Source: Taibaiella sp.
GTDB lineage: Bacteria; Bacteroidota; Bacteroidia; Chitinophagales; Chitinophagaceae
Assembly: GCA_013815385.1 (NCBI GenBank)
Contig: JACDGL010000013.1
Location: 36,705 to 100,704 of the forward strand
Length of the DNA: 64,000 bases
Direction: 5' to 3'
Notes under the pieces: model-generated
The model's database searches: none
Told to the model about the DNA's origin: nothing
Seen by the model: the letters and a program-made list of their open reading frames with translations, nothing else
Position numbers and translations under genes: made by a program
Part shown: positions 9,760-18,696 of the stretch, piece after piece
Position numbering within the stretch: position 1 is the stretch's first letter
How the letters are laid out: every line of letters begins with the position of its first letter

Positions 9760-11023
9760 TCCTGGTTACATACAGGGTACCGTTACCGCTCCCGCATCTA
9801 AAAGCATGATGCAGCGTGCCTGCGCAGCTGCATTGTTGCATACAGGCAAAACGATAATCCATAACCCCGGCAGATCGGACGATGATAAAGCAGCCCTGCA
9901 GATAATACAGCAATTAGGTGCTACAGTGGAGCATACAGCTACAGGCGCTATAGAGATAACAAGCAATGGGGTAATGCCTGTCAGCAATGCAATTGACTGC
10001 TGCGAAAGCGGACTATCAGCACGTCTTTTTGCGCCTATTGCTGCAATGGGAAACAGTGAGATAACTATTAAGGGCAAAGGCAGTTTGCTGAAGCGGCCAA
10101 TGGAAGCATTTGGTGAGTTATATACAACGCTTGGTGTAAGTCTTGTAAATTTCGAAGGCTTTATTCCTTATTCCATTAAGGGACCATTGCATGCTGCAGA
10201 TATAGAAATAGATGGCGCAGCCAGCTCCCAGTTCCTGACAGGTATATTATTTGCATTTGCACACACAGCCAAAGAACGAGTAGTTATCAAAGTAAACTCG
10301 CTGAAAAGCAAACCCTACATAGATCTTACACTGGATATACTGAATCGTTTCGGAAAGACGATATTACACAACAACTACAAAGAGTTTTATATTGACCCTG
10401 TTCTTTTTCAGCATAAGGGAACTGTATCTATAACTATAGAGGGAGACTGGAGCAGCGCTGCCTGCTGGATGGTGGCTGGCGCTATTGGTGGGAATATTAC
10501 TATATCAGGGCTTGATACAAAAAGCACACAGGCTGATAAAGGTATATTGGATGTATTAGTGAATGCAGGTGTAATAATTAATAGAGAAAATAATTCTATT
10601 ACAGTTAGCAAGAGCACGATCAGCGGATTTGAATACGATGCCACTAATAGTCCGGACCTTTTTCCGATATTGTCAATACTGGCTGCATACAGTAAAGGAG
10701 AAAGCCTGATAACCGGTGTGCACAGGCTATGGAATAAGGAAAGTAACCGTGCAGAAAGCATCACCGAGATGCTGCATCTGTTTGATGTGCCTTATTCAAT
10801 AGAGGAGGACGATATGTGCATTAACGGCCGTGGTTGGTGCGACGGGGCTACTGTAGATGCCTGCAATGATCATCGTATAGTAATGGCAGCTGCAATAGCT
10901 GCTTTGCGTGCAGATGGGCCGGTAACAATAGTAGGCGCAAAGGCAGTAAGTAAATCTTATCCTGATTTTTTTAAAGACCTGGCATCGCTGGGTATTGATT
11001 GTACTTTTAACAGCGTGATATGA
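9743..11023 (+). CDS. aroA: 3-phosphoshikimate 1-carboxyvinyltransferase (EPSP synthase)
   Basis: Transfers the enolpyruvyl group of PEP to shikimate 3-phosphate. The N-terminal substrate loop ASKSMMQRACAAALL contains the expected Lys and Arg. The SGLSARLFAPIA segment, ASSQFLTGILFA, the NKESNRAE block and the DHRIVMAAAIAAL motif near the C-terminus are all in family order. At 426 aa it is normal in length. It starts inside the 3' end of aroB and ends overlapping aroC by four bases (ATGA), so the three are translationally coupled. PAKSxxxR-type glyphosate-tolerance changes cannot be judged by eye. Confidence 0.95.
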   Translation: MLAIINPGYIQGTVTAPASKSMMQRACAAALLHTGKTIIHNPGRSDDDKAALQIIQQLGATVEHTATGAIEITSNGVMPVSNAIDCCESGLSARLFAPIAAMGNSEITIKGKGSLLKRPMEAFGELYTTLGVSLVNFEGFIPYSIKGPLHAADIEIDGAASSQFLTGILFAFAHTAKERVVIKVNSLKSKPYIDLTLDILNRFGKTILHNNYKEFYIDPVLFQHKGTVSITIEGDWSSAACWMVAGAIGGNITISGLDTKSTQADKGILDVLVNAGVIINRENNSITVSKSTISGFEYDATNSPDLFPILSILAAYSKGESLITGVHRLWNKESNRAESITEMLHLFDVPYSIEEDDMCINGRGWCDGATVDACNDHRIVMAAAIAALRADGPVTIVGAKAVSKSYPDFFKDLASLGIDCTFNSVI

Positions 11024-11994
11024 ACACATACGGTAGAACATTTCGTGTGCACATTTTTGGTGAATCTCATGGGCCAATGGTGGGGGTAACCATAGATGGA
11101 TGCCCGGCTGGCATCAGCATGAAACATGCTGATCTTTTACCTGACCTGGAAAGAAGGAAAGCCGGGGCCACAGGTACCACACAGCGCAAAGAAACCGATG
11201 AACCGGAGATAGTAAGTGGCATCTTCAATGAGGTAACGACCGGCGCTCCCATTACTATTCTTTTCCGTAATGCAGATACTAGGTCGGCTGATTATGAGAG
11301 CATCCGCAATACACCCCGCCCCGGGCATGCGGACTTTGTGCTTCATAAAAAATATGACGGGTATAATGATTACCGTGGTGGCGGCTATTCTTCCGGCCGG
11401 CTCACAGTTGCATTGGTAGCTGCAGGAGTAATAGCTAAAAAAGTACTCAACGAAATAACAATACAAGCTACCCTTACTGAGGCAGGTGGCAATACAAATA
11501 TAGATGCAGCAATAGAAGCGGCAGTAACTGATCAGGATAGCATTGGCGGTATCGTATCATGCGTGGTGCGTAATATCCCTGTAGGGTGGGGCGAGCCTTT
11601 CTTTGATTCAGCAGAGTCGGTTATCAGTCATGCTGTGTTTGCCGTGCCTGCGATTAAGGGTATAGAATTTGGTAGTGGCTTTGGTGCTGCGAAAATGAAA
11701 GGCAGTGTACACAACGATGCAATAATGAATGAAAGCGGCACTACCCAAACCAATAATGCAGGAGGTATAAATGGGGGGATCACGAATGGAAACGAATTAT
11801 ATTTCAGGGTAGCGGTGAAGCCAACCAGCAGTACACCCCGTCAACAGCAGACCTGGAATAATGTCACTGCTTCTGTGGAGGCTTTTGCTATAATGGGAAG
11901 ACATGATCTTTGTATAGCTCTGCGGGTGCCGGTGGTTATAGAAGCGGCTACTGCAATAGCCCTTGCAGACCTTAAGCTGATGGCGGGCAAATAG
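11020..11994 (+). CDS. aroC: Chorismate synthase
   Basis: Makes chorismate from EPSP with reduced FMN, the last common step toward aromatic amino acids and folate. The N-terminal GRTFRVHIFGESHGPMVGV signature, RPGHADFV and DYRGGGYSSGRLT are clear, and the FMN/substrate region ends with GRHDLCIALRVPVVIEA. At 324 aa it is shorter than most bacterial forms (about 350-390). The usual Pro of RHDPC is Leu here. The frame is otherwise intact and starts on the overlapping ATGA at the end of aroA. It ends two bases before the convergent SirB1-like gene. Confidence 0.94.
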   Translation: MNTYGRTFRVHIFGESHGPMVGVTIDGCPAGISMKHADLLPDLERRKAGATGTTQRKETDEPEIVSGIFNEVTTGAPITILFRNADTRSADYESIRNTPRPGHADFVLHKKYDGYNDYRGGGYSSGRLTVALVAAGVIAKKVLNEITIQATLTEAGGNTNIDAAIEAAVTDQDSIGGIVSCVVRNIPVGWGEPFFDSAESVISHAVFAVPAIKGIEFGSGFGAAKMKGSVHNDAIMNESGTTQTNNAGGINGGITNGNELYFRVAVKPTSSTPRQQQTWNNVTASVEAFAIMGRHDLCIALRVPVVIEAATAIALADLKLMAGK

Positions 11995-11996
11995 GT

Positions 11997-12878
11997 TTAT
12001 TCGTCTATATCTATTACCAGTCGCATAAGGTCCTGTATCTCATCTGCTTTTTGCTCTTCGCGGCGGTAGCGGTAGCAGAGGCTCAACTCTTCCAGCATCT
12101 TAAATATAATTCGCTTTGCAAGCAGTGGCGTGAAATAGCTTTCACGCTCGTGTGCATTTATCTTACGCAGGTAGGTATCCACATCCTTCTGGGTGTAGAT
12201 AGTGCCATTCAATGGATCTATATAAAATTGTATTTGCTGGATGGTGCTCGTTTCGCTGGCGAAATACGGATGTATCGTATCAATAAATGCAAAAACAAAC
12301 TGACGTGGAATATCTAATGCAAAGATGGGTGTATCCAGCAATTCGCACAACGCCAGGAAAATAATACCTAAACTGTAGGCATTGCCTTGCTTGCTTTCCA
12401 GTACCTGGTTTATGAAAAAATATTTCGGGTCGCGCTCAGTAAGTTCGTGGCCCTGTAGCTTATAATAGTTATAAAGAATGCTATTGTAAACATTTACCTG
12501 CTCAAGAGGGGTCAGATAGTTATTGAGCTCCAACCATATATTTCTTTTTATCTGGTCAAATTGTGTCAATATAGCAGCCACATTCAGGTCAGGGAACTGG
12601 TAGCGGGCTATTATTATTGCACCTCTCAATATTTCAGGATGCTCAGAGCGTGTCCATTCCAGAAGGTCATGTTGCAGGTCCTGGAAGTGCACCCTGTGTA
12701 TCAACTGCTCTATACGCTCCTGTACTATTTCATCAGCCGTTACCTCCCACAGCTTTTCAAGATTGGGTATTATTTCTTTACCATAGTGAAGCAGCTGCAT
12801 AGCTACGGTGTCATATACCTCATCATCCGGATCATCTATTAATCCAAGTAGTGCGGTTATTTTTTTGTTTTGCTGCAT
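11997..12878 (-). CDS. SirB1-like transglutaminase-fold protein
   Basis: A 293-residue cytosolic protein. The N-terminal third looks like HEAT-type helical repeats (LLGLIDDPDDEVYDTVAMQLL). The middle carries the SirB1/transglutaminase-core-2 signature: QGNAYSLGIIFLALCELLDTP followed by LDIPRQFVFAF. The usual transglutaminase catalytic Cys is not obvious in that block, which is common in this family. The role is unknown; related genes occur beside peptide-release or tRNA genes in other bacteria. It lies 39 bases downstream of topA on the same strand, probably in one operon. The family call is fairly good; no enzymatic activity is claimed. Confidence 0.7.
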   Translation of the reverse strand: MQQNKKITALLGLIDDPDDEVYDTVAMQLLHYGKEIIPNLEKLWEVTADEIVQERIEQLIHRVHFQDLQHDLLEWTRSEHPEILRGAIIIARYQFPDLNVAAILTQFDQIKRNIWLELNNYLTPLEQVNVYNSILYNYYKLQGHELTERDPKYFFINQVLESKQGNAYSLGIIFLALCELLDTPIFALDIPRQFVFAFIDTIHPYFASETSTIQQIQFYIDPLNGTIYTQKDVDTYLRKINAHERESYFTPLLAKRIIFKMLEELSLCYRYRREEQKADEIQDLMRLVIDIDE

Positions 12879-12917
12879 GCGGTCTTCCCTTCGGCACTAT
12901 TAAGATACAACAAAATA

Positions 12918-15260
12918 TTATTTTCTTTTCTTACCGCGAGGCACTTTTTTTGGTGGATTTGCTTTTACGTCTTCTATGATGGCTTTCACTTCTTCTATCG
13001 TCAGGTTGGCAGGTGTCTCCTGCTTTTCTTTAGGTATCTTATAGTTACGCAGGCCTTGTTTTATATACGGGCCATATGGGCCTTTCAGGATCTTTATTTT
13101 TTCTTTCTCAAATATCTTAATGGTGCTTTCAGCCTGTGCTTTTCTTTTTTCTTCTATGAGCGGGGCTACTTCTTCCAGTTCTACCGTGTATGGGTCCATT
13201 TCCTTTTTCAGCGAATAGAACTTATCTGTATGTTGTGCATAGGGGCCAAAGCGGCCTATATTTACAGTTACATCTTCACCTTCAAATAGCCCCAGCTTAC
13301 GTGGCAGCTTAAAGAGCTCCATTGCTTCATCAAAGGTTATTGTTTCTATGCTTTGTCCGGTACGCAGCTTGGCAAAGCGTGGCTTTTCTTCATCTTCAGT
13401 AGTTCCTATCTGCACCATGGGTCCAAACCTGCCCAGGCGTGCCACTACAGGCTTACCGCTGCCGGCATCCACACCTAATACATGCTCGCCCTTGGCGCGG
13501 CCGGCATTTTCTATTGTTTGTGATACCTGCTCGTGGAATGGGTTGTAAAAAGTATCGATCATCTTATTCCATACCTTCTTTCCATCTGCTATCTCATCAA
13601 ATTCTTCTTCTATTTTGGCAGTAAAGCCATAGTCCATTACACTTTTAAAATGCTCGCTCAGGAAATCGGTAACTACCAATCCCAGATCTGTAGGGAATAG
13701 CTTTGCACGTTCGGCGCCTACATTTTCGTTATCCGTGCGCTGCTCTATCTTGTTATCTTTTAATAATAATGTTTGGTAATCACGTTTCACACCTTCTTTC
13801 TCACGCTTCTCTACATAGCCCCTTTGCTGTATGGTGCTGATGGTAGGGGCGTAGGTAGATGGCCGGCCTATTCCCAGTTCCTCCAGCTTTTTCACTAATG
13901 AAGCTTCTGTATAGCGTGGCAGCGGACGTGTAAAACGTTCAGTCGCGCGCATTTCAGATAGATCTAAAGATTGCCCCGACGTAAGAGGTGGTAACATTCC
14001 TTCATTTTCTTCTTCCCCATCTTCTTCGTCACGGCTTTCGGCATATACTTTCAGAAACCCGTCAAATCGCATTACTTCTCCAGTAGCGGTAAGTGGATCT
14101 GGGTGAGCCGAAACACTTATTTTAGCAATGGTTCGTTCCAGTTGCGCATCAGCCATTTGCGATGCCATGGTCCGTTTCCATATCAGGTCGTATAGTCGCC
14201 TGGAATCGGCATCCCCTGCTTCGGTTATGTTCAAATCAGTAGGGCGTATAGCTTCATGTGCTTCCTGTGCAGAAGCATTCTTGGTATGGTACACGCGCTT
14301 CTGGTGGTATTTCTCGCCAAACAATCCTGTTATTGATTGCTGGGCACTATCCAAAGCTGTTTCAGAAAGATTTACAGAATCGGTACGCATATAAGTGATA
14401 TGCCCGTTTTCGTATAGTTTCTGTGCCAGTAGCATGGTCTTGGATACAGAATAACCCATCTTACGGCTGGCTTCCTGCTGTAATGTAGAGGTGGTAAATG
14501 GCGCGGCAGGTGATTTTTTTGCCGGCTTTACTTGTACATCTTTTACCGCATAAGCAGCCCCGATGCATTTTTCAAGATATGCCTGGGCACCTGCTGCATC
14601 TTTAAGTTTGTCGGGCCCTTCCGCTTTAAATGTAACCTGTTTTTTGTTTATGTCCGGTGCCTGGAAGTAGGCTTCGAGCTTAAAGCTGCTTTGCGCCTTA
14701 AAACGGGTTATTTCTCTTTCGCGCTCTGCTATAAGCCGCACGGCAACTGATTGTACACGGCCCGCTGACAGGTTATTGCGCATACTCATTTTACGCCACA
14801 GTACGGGCGATAACTCAAAACCTACTATGCGGTCCAGTATGCGGCGTGCCTGCTGTGCATTCACCAGGTCCATGTTTACAGTCCTAGGTTTTAATACAGC
14901 TTTCTCTATAGCAGGTTTTGTAATTTCATGAAATACTATGCGTTTGGTAGTGGCAGGGTCCAGGTCCAGTACTTCGCAAAGATGCCAGCTTATAGCTTCC
15001 CCCTCACGATCCTCATCCGTTGCCAACCATACTTCATCTGCTTTTTTGGCAAGTGAGCGGAGCTCTTTTACCACCTTTACCTTATCCTCAGATATGGCAT
15101 ATTTTGGTTTAAAGCCGTTTTTAATATCAATCCCCATATCCTCCTTCTCCAGGTCGCGGATATGCCCGTAGCAAGACCTAACATCAAAATCACTACCCAG
15201 TATCTTCTCTATTGTTTTAGCTTTAGCGGGCGACTCCACGATCAACAAATTCTTAGCCAT
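12918..15260 (-). CDS. topA: DNA topoisomerase I (type IA)
   Basis: Relaxes negative supercoils by cutting one DNA strand. The Toprim domain opens with LLIVESPAKAKTI (Glu9) and carries the acidic triad in LATDEDREGE (Asp82, Asp84, Glu86). The active-site tyrosine is Tyr290 in GHITYMRTDS. The gate domains run to about residue 600. The C-terminus consists of repeated GRFGPMVQIG, GRFGPYAQ and GPYGPYI-type modules instead of cysteine zinc ribbons and ends in a basic tail (PRGKKRK). The length of 780 aa is in range for Bacteroidota. Start MAKNLLIVES is standard. It is followed on the same strand by the SirB1-like gene. Confidence 0.97.
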   Translation of the reverse strand: MAKNLLIVESPAKAKTIEKILGSDFDVRSCYGHIRDLEKEDMGIDIKNGFKPKYAISEDKVKVVKELRSLAKKADEVWLATDEDREGEAISWHLCEVLDLDPATTKRIVFHEITKPAIEKAVLKPRTVNMDLVNAQQARRILDRIVGFELSPVLWRKMSMRNNLSAGRVQSVAVRLIAEREREITRFKAQSSFKLEAYFQAPDINKKQVTFKAEGPDKLKDAAGAQAYLEKCIGAAYAVKDVQVKPAKKSPAAPFTTSTLQQEASRKMGYSVSKTMLLAQKLYENGHITYMRTDSVNLSETALDSAQQSITGLFGEKYHQKRVYHTKNASAQEAHEAIRPTDLNITEAGDADSRRLYDLIWKRTMASQMADAQLERTIAKISVSAHPDPLTATGEVMRFDGFLKVYAESRDEEDGEEENEGMLPPLTSGQSLDLSEMRATERFTRPLPRYTEASLVKKLEELGIGRPSTYAPTISTIQQRGYVEKREKEGVKRDYQTLLLKDNKIEQRTDNENVGAERAKLFPTDLGLVVTDFLSEHFKSVMDYGFTAKIEEEFDEIADGKKVWNKMIDTFYNPFHEQVSQTIENAGRAKGEHVLGVDAGSGKPVVARLGRFGPMVQIGTTEDEEKPRFAKLRTGQSIETITFDEAMELFKLPRKLGLFEGEDVTVNIGRFGPYAQHTDKFYSLKKEMDPYTVELEEVAPLIEEKRKAQAESTIKIFEKEKIKILKGPYGPYIKQGLRNYKIPKEKQETPANLTIEEVKAIIEDVKANPPKKVPRGKKRK

Positions 15261-15416
15261 GCTCGGGGTTTAACTTATTTATACATTATAAAAACAGCGC
15301 TATGTTCTATAGCTCTGGTGTGTGCAATAATAAAGGATTGTTTTGGAAAAAAGAAAAAGCGCACAAATTGCTCTTAGCAGGTTTGCTATATTATTATATA
15401 TAACAGCACATAAAAT

Positions 15417-15452
15417 AAAAATACGGATGACAATATTGTCATCCGTATTTTT
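15417..15452 (-). terminator. Rho-independent terminator, perfect inverted repeat
   Basis: Two perfect 18-base arms (AAAAATACGGATGACAAT and its complement) with no unpaired centre, flanked by A and T runs. It follows the end of the first T9SS exoprotein gene and would also work from the other strand. Confidence 0.85.
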
Positions 15453-15470
15453 ATGTAATATAATGCAATC

Positions 15471-16982
15471 TTAGTGCGTAATTATTACTCTGCCTGTAGT
15501 GCGCTCTGCGCCAGCAGTAAACGTGTAAAAATACACGCCTGCGGGTAACACAGCAGTATTAAATACCGCTTTACCATTATTTACATTGCCCATCTTTTGA
15601 AAGTTTACTGTTTGGCCTATAGCATTGCTCAGCGAAATATTTACTACAGCCGACTGACTTAATGTAAACGCAATGGTTACCTGACTATTAGCCGGATTTG
15701 GGAACGTCTTTATTGTATTAATGATAGCGGGTATATTACTTACAAATACACCATTGCCCCCCTGATGATGAAAAGAAGTATCAGTTGAGGACGTACCGAT
15801 AGAATGACAGGTAGCGCAGGTAATATGTGCCTGTATATTATGGTATTGGTAACTGAATTTTGCATTATCATTATGTGCCTGTATATATATGGTAGGCTCA
15901 TAATAATCAAGTTTTTTAGGGAATAGCAGATCTGATGAGTTTTGGTCGTTAAATTGGTCATACCAATAGGTCATGTATCCTCCGGTGGTATTGGGATATT
16001 CGTAGGCTGATACAGGCATCCAGTGATTATATTCATTAAAGGAATCAATACCAGGATGGATGTTAGCGGTTGGTTCCCCTGATTTGAATGTGGCTGTAAT
16101 AGATACCTCATAACCTGCGGGTATAGATGCGCCACCATTAGGCACTGTATAGGTATATGGTTTAATGCTATCATAACCACTCACCCCGCCAACACTGAAT
16201 AATGTATCACCATCTGTCGCATGCAATAATACTTTCCATGTCTGACCCGGAGAAGTGGATATATCAGATTTACCTGCCCGTAAAGCGGTATCCACATTTA
16301 TGGTAGCAAAACCTACCAGTGCAGTATCACTAGGCAGCATAGTGGAAATATGAGATATTTGTGGCCATGCAGTTTGTCCATATATATATGCATGCTTAGT
16401 TGGGGTAACCGATAATATAAGGGTATCTACAACAGAAGGCTTGCTGGAAACACGTACATACCCTGCTTGTATGTTAATCGAATCCACAATGTAATTATCC
16501 GTTGCGCTTACTGCTATAAAATCTGATGTGCCTGATGCCGCATACATAGTATTTAATAGTATGGTATCATTAAATTCAGTAAAATGGATGGGGTCTATAA
16601 CCTGCCCAACCGAGCAAAAATTTATAGTACCATAAAAATATCCTGTGCCATTGTAAAAGCGTTGGGTTACAGACGAATCAAACCAAAGTGGTATTTGCGA
16701 TATCTGTGCAGGCGCTGTGGTAAAAGGTTTGCCCTTTTCCTCATTAATAACCGAATAATGACTGTACCACCTGTTGATCGGCGTTCCGGTAGTTCTAAGA
16801 TGACTACCTGACTGTTGCACAGGGAACGTCAGCTTTTCATTTCTTGCCAACCCTTTGTACAATTGAACCGGATTTTTGTAATCCTGCTCACTTAACACAT
16901 TCACTACGGATGTAGATGCTGATTGAGCAAAGGCCGAACATGATAAAGTAAGCGCTAATATGGGTAAAAGTATTTTTTTCAT
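15471..16982 (-). CDS. Secreted T9SS exoprotein, tandem paralog 1
   Basis: A 503-residue secreted protein of a family I cannot name. It has a signal peptide (MKKILLPILALTLSCSAFAQ), then an ectodomain with WYSHYSVIN (about 73), SSVTQRFYNG (about 105), VIDPIHFTEFND, LILSVTPT and TATFKSGE. A CATCH motif (Cys-x-x-Cys-His) follows, and the last 80 residues are a type A T9SS sorting domain (FPNPANSQVTIAF to GRVIITH). Two paralogs follow in tandem upstream at 17094 and 18697 with the same order of blocks. It has its own promoter and terminator. Location is outside the cell or on its surface; function is unknown. Confidence 0.75.
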   Translation of the reverse strand: MKKILLPILALTLSCSAFAQSASTSVVNVLSEQDYKNPVQLYKGLARNEKLTFPVQQSGSHLRTTGTPINRWYSHYSVINEEKGKPFTTAPAQISQIPLWFDSSVTQRFYNGTGYFYGTINFCSVGQVIDPIHFTEFNDTILLNTMYAASGTSDFIAVSATDNYIVDSINIQAGYVRVSSKPSVVDTLILSVTPTKHAYIYGQTAWPQISHISTMLPSDTALVGFATINVDTALRAGKSDISTSPGQTWKVLLHATDGDTLFSVGGVSGYDSIKPYTYTVPNGGASIPAGYEVSITATFKSGEPTANIHPGIDSFNEYNHWMPVSAYEYPNTTGGYMTYWYDQFNDQNSSDLLFPKKLDYYEPTIYIQAHNDNAKFSYQYHNIQAHITCATCHSIGTSSTDTSFHHQGGNGVFVSNIPAIINTIKTFPNPANSQVTIAFTLSQSAVVNISLSNAIGQTVNFQKMGNVNNGKAVFNTAVLPAGVYFYTFTAGAERTTGRVIITH

Positions 16983-17000
16983 CTTCGTGTTTGTTTAATA

Positions 17001-17008
17001 CAAATATA
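17001..17008 (-). promoter_or_regulatory. Promoter -7 element TATATTTG, exoprotein paralog 1
   Basis: TAnnTTTG match 18 bases before the ATG. The surrounding block (TTAATACAAATATAAC on the plus strand) is repeated almost exactly in front of paralog 2. Confidence 0.6.
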
Positions 17009-17041
17009 ACTTTAATATAGTGCAATTAATGTAGTGCATAA

Positions 17042-17078
17042 AAAAAAATAGGGGCTTCAGCGAAGCCCCTATTTTTTT
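17042..17078 (-). terminator. Rho-independent terminator
   Basis: GGGGCTTC and GAAGCCCC arms around a 3-base loop, bordered by runs of A and T, just after the stop of exoprotein paralog 2. It also separates it from the promoter of paralog 1. Confidence 0.88.
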
Positions 17079-17093
17079 AGAAATATAGCAGTT

Positions 17094-18575
17094 CTAGTGG
17101 GTAATTACTACGCGGCCAGTAGTGCGTTCTGCACCTGCTGTCAGCGTGTAAAAATATACTCCACCAGGTATAGCAGTTGTATTGAACACCGCTTTACCGG
17201 TAGTTACTTTACCCATATTCTGGGTGCTTATCACCTGGCCTATTACGTTAGTAAGGGATACGCTAACCGCAGATGACTGGTTTAAGATGAATGGGACATT
17301 CAATTCATTATTAGCCGGATTTGGATATGCTTTTACAGTATTTATTGCAGAAACCACATTAGGTACGGCCAACTGAGCTATGGTGATGCAGGTAGGGCAA
17401 TTTACGTGTGCAGACATTTGCATATACTGTGTAGGCCAGCCTGTACTAAAATTATTTGCATCCTGCACTACAAATTCAGATACCCAATGGTCAGGGATAC
17501 CCTGGTTATTACGCCCGCGGCTATCAATATAAGATGATCCGTTATAATCATGAGAACCTGTATCTGATTTAAGCCAGTACGTCATCCAGGTTGCTGCTGT
17601 AGAGGTACCTTCAAAGCTATAAACAGGTTGGAAAGTGCTGAATTTATTTATAGAATCAACATTTTGTACCCACGTATCGCCCGATTTAAATGATACAGTC
17701 ACTGCAAAATGTGCGCCTGCAGGTATGGTATTACCTAAGCCATGGTTTATTACAAACTGGTATGTGGTGAGTGTATCAAATTCCTGTCCTGGATGTGAGG
17801 TAAGATCAGGCAGATGACCGTCAACAGAGGGATTCAGGATTATAGTATCCAGCGTTTGTACATATCCTGCTGTGCTTACATCTGGAAACGCTGCGCGGTG
17901 CACGCTATCTGCATACTTGGGCTGTGCAGAAAATAATATTGTGTCGGTAGGGGGTACGCCGGGATTATTGTGTAGCCAGTTATGGCCTGTAGAATCATAA
18001 TAAAAATCATTGGCCTGCGGACTAACAGATATGATCAGTGTATCCCGTACAGACGAAGGGCGAGCTGGCCTGTGTACATATACAGCTCTTATCTGTATGG
18101 TATCTACAATGTATGTTTTATCAGCCTGCACCGCTATATCTGTTGTGTTATTGATGGATACGGTGGGGTCGTTGTAATAACGGTACCTGATAGGGTCAAA
18201 TGTCTGGCAGGCACCCGCCATTTCATTAGCGAAAACACCATTGCTGTATCTTTTCGTCACAGTAGAATCCCACCACATCCCTTCCCATGTTTCAGGAGGG
18301 GTACCGCTGGCTGGGAAAAATGCATCCCCTAACAATTTATTTACAGTAAGATAATGGCTATACCATTTGCCCGGTTCTGTAGTAGTACGGGCCAGAGGAT
18401 TAGTATGCAGGCCATTGATCAGTTTTGTCTCATTGGAGCTTATCCCATGCTTATTCTGCATAGGCGAATGGGTTTGCTGCGGGTTATCAAAAATAATGGA
18501 TGTAGCTGCTGATTGAGCCATAGATGCATACGTAGCATTAATGGCAAATAAGGCTAAAAGTAACTTTTTCATCAT
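17094..18575 (-). CDS. Secreted T9SS exoprotein, tandem paralog 2
   Basis: A 493-residue paralog of its neighbours. It has a signal peptide (MMKKLLLALFAINATYASMAQ), the shared ectodomain blocks KWYSHYLTVN, DSTVTKRYSNG, FDPIRYRYYND, LIISVSPQ, AVTVSFKSGD and MTYWL, the cysteine pair CPTC, and a type A T9SS sorting domain (YPNPANNELNVPF to GRVVITH). Its sorting domain is nearly the same as that of paralog 1 (FYTLTAGAERTTGRV against FYTFTAGAERTTGRV), suggesting recent duplication or conversion. The histidine after the second Cys of paralog 1 is Ile here, so the pair is not a haem site. Function is unknown. Confidence 0.75.
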   Translation of the reverse strand: MMKKLLLALFAINATYASMAQSAATSIIFDNPQQTHSPMQNKHGISSNETKLINGLHTNPLARTTTEPGKWYSHYLTVNKLLGDAFFPASGTPPETWEGMWWDSTVTKRYSNGVFANEMAGACQTFDPIRYRYYNDPTVSINNTTDIAVQADKTYIVDTIQIRAVYVHRPARPSSVRDTLIISVSPQANDFYYDSTGHNWLHNNPGVPPTDTILFSAQPKYADSVHRAAFPDVSTAGYVQTLDTIILNPSVDGHLPDLTSHPGQEFDTLTTYQFVINHGLGNTIPAGAHFAVTVSFKSGDTWVQNVDSINKFSTFQPVYSFEGTSTAATWMTYWLKSDTGSHDYNGSSYIDSRGRNNQGIPDHWVSEFVVQDANNFSTGWPTQYMQMSAHVNCPTCITIAQLAVPNVVSAINTVKAYPNPANNELNVPFILNQSSAVSVSLTNVIGQVISTQNMGKVTTGKAVFNTTAIPGGVYFYTLTAGAERTTGRVVITH

Positions 18576-18593
18576 TTATAAGGTTGTTTAATA

Positions 18594-18601
18594 CAAATAT
18601 A
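18594..18601 (-). promoter_or_regulatory. Promoter -7 element TATATTTG, exoprotein paralog 2
   Basis: Same element at the same 18-base distance from the ATG as in paralog 1, inside a duplicated block of about 25 bases. Confidence 0.6.
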
Positions 18602-18645
18602 ACATTAATCATACCAAAATCCGTATAATCAAATTGCGGAATAAA

Positions 18646-18677
18646 AAAAGGCTGTTTCTTGGAAGAAACAGCCTTTT
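18646..18677 (-). terminator. Rho-independent terminator
   Basis: Arms AAAAGGCTGTTTCTT and AAGAAACAGCCTTTT with a 2-base loop, just after the stop of exoprotein paralog 3 and before the promoter region of paralog 2. Confidence 0.88.
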
Positions 18678-18696
18678 ACAGTGTAAGTATTTTGTA

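Noticed and set aside
11900..11940. RHDLC instead of RHDPC in AroC as a sign of a dead enzyme
   Set aside because: The Arg, His and Asp are kept and the gene is intact in a coupled operon; a single Pro to Leu change is not enough to call loss of function.
15800..15830. CATCH in exoprotein paralog 1 looks like a CxxCH haem c site
   Set aside because: The paralogs have CPTCI and CDSCA at the same place, so the His is not conserved; one CxxCH alone without other cytochrome features is not enough.
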